Under the pieces are notes generated by a model. That model worked only from the letters and a program-made list of their open reading frames with translations, ran no database searches and was not told the origin of the DNA. A program made the translations under genes and the position numbers. A stretch of 64,000 bases of DNA, from assembly GCF_004799495.1 (NCBI RefSeq), contig NZ_SSMY01000002.1:62001-126000 (forward strand). Direction: 5' to 3'. This DNA comes from Sphingomonas sp. (GTDB taxonomy: Bacteria; Pseudomonadota; Alphaproteobacteria; Sphingomonadales; Sphingomonadaceae). Shown piece after piece: positions 62,394 through 64,000 of this stretch. Each line of letters starts with the position of its first letter. The first letter of the stretch is position 1.

Positions 62394-62924
62394 TCACTGA
62401 TCCAGATTAGCCGGATCGTCGCCCGGCGCCATCTGCACGATTTGCCGCGCCAATGCGGGTGCATGGCCCGCGCGCAGCATCGCGCCGATCTGCTTCTCGC
62501 GTAAGGGACGATCGGCGACCTCCATCGCGAACGGCCCGATCCGCCTGCGGCGCGCGAAGGCGATCGCCGAATCCAGCGCGCGCTCGGCGACCCCCGGGGC
62601 AATCGCTTCGGCATCCTCGCCCTTGATCCCCGCCTGATGCAGCGCCCCCGCGACGCGCCGCGCGCCCAGCCCACGCCGCGCCATCGCGTTCGCCTTGGCC
62701 TCGCCATAGAGCCGGTCGTCGATATAGCCGAGTTCCGCCATCCGCTCGGCGATCGCCGCCGGGTCGGCCGCCTCGCCGTCCCAGCCGCGCTCGCGGATCT
62801 TGCGCCGCAGGTAATCGGTCAGCCGGCTTCGGGTGGTCGCGAAACGCTCGACATAACGCAGCGCCAGCCGTTCGAGGGCGGGACGGTCCAGCGGAGGGAC
62901 GGGACGACGCGGAACCCGGGGCAT
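62394..62924 (-). CDS. recX: RecX family regulatory protein
   Basis: A 176-residue helical-repeat protein of the RecX family, which limits RecA filaments. Helices ALRYVERFATTRSRLTDYLRR, AERMAELGYIDDRLYGEAKA and ALHQAGIKGEDAEAI match the tandem three-helix plan. recA is not in this window. Start placed at the ATG giving MPRVPRR (AGG 5 nt before); an ATG at 62972 would add 16 residues. Its 5' end diverges from the acyl-AMP ligase gene. Confidence 0.85.
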   Translation of the reverse strand: MPRVPRRPVPPLDRPALERLALRYVERFATTRSRLTDYLRRKIRERGWDGEAADPAAIAERMAELGYIDDRLYGEAKANAMARRGLGARRVAGALHQAGIKGEDAEAIAPGVAERALDSAIAFARRRRIGPFAMEVADRPLREKQIGAMLRAGHAPALARQIVQMAPGDDPANLDQ

Positions 62925-63046
62925 GTCGCCTTGATTGTGCCACACTGACAACGGATTTTGAACGCTTGCCATGGGCAGGGGTGCAGAAATGGCATGGATG
63001 CGGCGCGCACGAACGCAGTCGCACGAAACATGGGCGCGAAGTGCAT

Positions 63047-64000
63047 ATGATGGACACGAACACCGACGTGGCGATGAGCGAACGACCGGCGGGGCTTAGC
63101 CCGACGCCGAGCGATGACGCGCTGCCGCGGCGATTCGCCGATTTCGCCACGCTGGGCGAGGCGCTCGATTACGCCGCACAAGGCACCAAGGGCCTCAATT
63201 TCCACGATCCGCGCGGCACGCTGATTCGCGCCTACACCTTCACCGAATTGCGCGACGATGCGCTGGCGATGGCGCGGCGGCTGATCGCCGCGGGGATCAA
63301 GCCCGAGGACCGCGTCGCGCTGATCGCGGAGACGGGCGCCGAGTTCGCCGCCTTGTTCTTCGGCGTCGTCTATGCCGGCGCGTGGCCGGTGCCATTGCCG
63401 CTGCCGACCAGCTTCGGCGGCGCGCAATCGTACATCGACCAGCTCTCGGTCCAACTGAACAGCTGCGACCCGAAGATGCTGATTTATCCGCCCGAAATCG
63501 GCGCGATGTGCGCGGAAGCGGCGAAGAATTGCAATGTCGAGGGAATCGACTGGGTGGAGTTCGCGACGCGCGCGGCGCCCGAGGCCGTTTTGCCGACCGC
63601 CAAGACCGACGACATCGCCTATCTGCAATATTCGAGCGGATCGACTCGCTTCCCGCACGGTGTCGCGATCACGCATGCCGCACTCCTGTCGAACCTCGCC
63701 GCGCACTCGATCGGGATGCATGTCGGCCCGGGTGACCGCTGCGTGTCGTGGCTGCCGTGGTACCACGACATGGGGTTGGTCGGCTGCTTCCTGTCGGTGA
63801 TCGCCAACCAGGTCTCGACCGATTACCTCAAGACCGAGGATTTCGCGCGCCGCCCGCTCGCGTGGCTCGACCTGATCAGCCGCAATCCGGGCACCACGCT
63901 CAGCTATTCGCCGACCTTCGGCTACGACATCTGCGCGCGCCGCATCTCGAGCCAGACCAAGGCGAGCGACCGCTTCGACCTGTCGCGCTGGCGCGTCGCG
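63047..64000 (+). CDS. Fatty acyl-AMP ligase, N-terminal part (3' end outside the window)
   Basis: An open frame of 318 codons running off the window. Motifs of the adenylate-forming family are LQYSSGSTRFPHGVAITH (P-loop), WLPWYHDMGLVG, and LSYSPTFGYDICARRI, which match the fatty acyl-AMP ligase/acyl-ACP synthetase group (FadD32-like) rather than CoA ligases. Such an enzyme activates the acyl chain and loads it on the ACP in bacterial sphingolipid synthesis. The SPT-ACP pair is 60 kb away. Start is ATG 63047 (also ATG at 63050 and 63074). No strong ribosome binding site is visible. Confidence 0.9.
   Translation, partial: MMDTNTDVAMSERPAGLSPTPSDDALPRRFADFATLGEALDYAAQGTKGLNFHDPRGTLIRAYTFTELRDDALAMARRLIAAGIKPEDRVALIAETGAEFAALFFGVVYAGAWPVPLPLPTSFGGAQSYIDQLSVQLNSCDPKMLIYPPEIGAMCAEAAKNCNVEGIDWVEFATRAAPEAVLPTAKTDDIAYLQYSSGSTRFPHGVAITHAALLSNLAAHSIGMHVGPGDRCVSWLPWYHDMGLVGCFLSVIANQVSTDYLKTEDFARRPLAWLDLISRNPGTTLSYSPTFGYDICARRISSQTKASDRFDLSRWRVA

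Overview
The window looks like a chromosomal segment of a sphingomonad (Alphaproteobacteria, Sphingomonadales, probably Sphingomonas or a close relative). It is very GC-rich and densely packed. It carries a 420-residue serine palmitoyltransferase whose key residues fall at the numbering known from Sphingomonas paucimobilis, a PhyR-NepR-EcfG general stress response (GSR) locus, and a complete alphaproteobacterial dcw (division and cell wall) cluster. I recognised no rRNA, tRNA, insertion sequence, prophage or CRISPR array.

Layout. 1-2.3 kb: the end of obgE, proB, and an NDUFA9-like oxidoreductase. 2.3-11.5 kb: an orphan Pycsar-type membrane protein, then a lipid and envelope block (acyl carrier protein, serine palmitoyltransferase, hybrid sensor kinase, lptF-lptG, a fatty acid desaturase, and a GNAT-like protein that is a candidate bacterial ceramide synthase). 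11.5-18.4 kb: an outer-membrane protein, xth, an Fe-S carrier, an M23 peptidase, a PrxQ peroxiredoxin and glnE, all on the minus strand. 18.5-22.8 kb: the GSR locus (NepR-like small ORF, ecfG, small membrane protein, phyR, nepR, phyP and a candidate small RNA). 22.8-33.4 kb: minus-strand housekeeping genes tatC-tatB-tatA-scpB-scpA-nagZ-SPOR-argS, a DUF1501/DUF1800 pair, and dgt. 33.4-53.9 kb: a TPR-SPOR protein and the dcw cluster, in transcription order mraZ-rsmH-ftsL-ftsI-murE-murF-mraY-murD-ftsW-murG-murC-murB-ddlB-ftsQ-ftsA-ftsZ. 54.2-62.9 kb: mixed housekeeping genes (cysteine synthase, deoxyinosine glycosylase, Y-family polymerase, ParA, aat, DUF2155, NDUFA12, OsmC, DUF192, a tandem cold-shock protein, recX). 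63.0-64.0 kb: the start of a fatty acyl-AMP ligase.

Three themes stand out. First, all five gene types described as structural genes of bacterial ceramide synthesis seem to be in the window (SPT, ACP, acyl-AMP ligase, NDUFA9-like reductase, GNAT-like acyltransferase), although dispersed; lptF-lptG lie between two of them. Second, the GSR locus is followed by a perfect EcfG-type promoter and two C-rich-loop hairpins, which together resemble a GsrN-type stress sRNA. Further EcfG-type promoters sit before a small lipoprotein gene (57.8 kb) and in a gap with no plus-strand gene (15.15 kb). Third, from mraZ to ftsQ every gene overlaps the next by 1 or 4 nt, and four 10-bp-spaced TGGG/TGGT boxes lie upstream of mraZ.

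All gene identities come from reading protein motifs and gene order; no database search was run. Start codons were adjusted by eye where a long upstream extension looked spurious.
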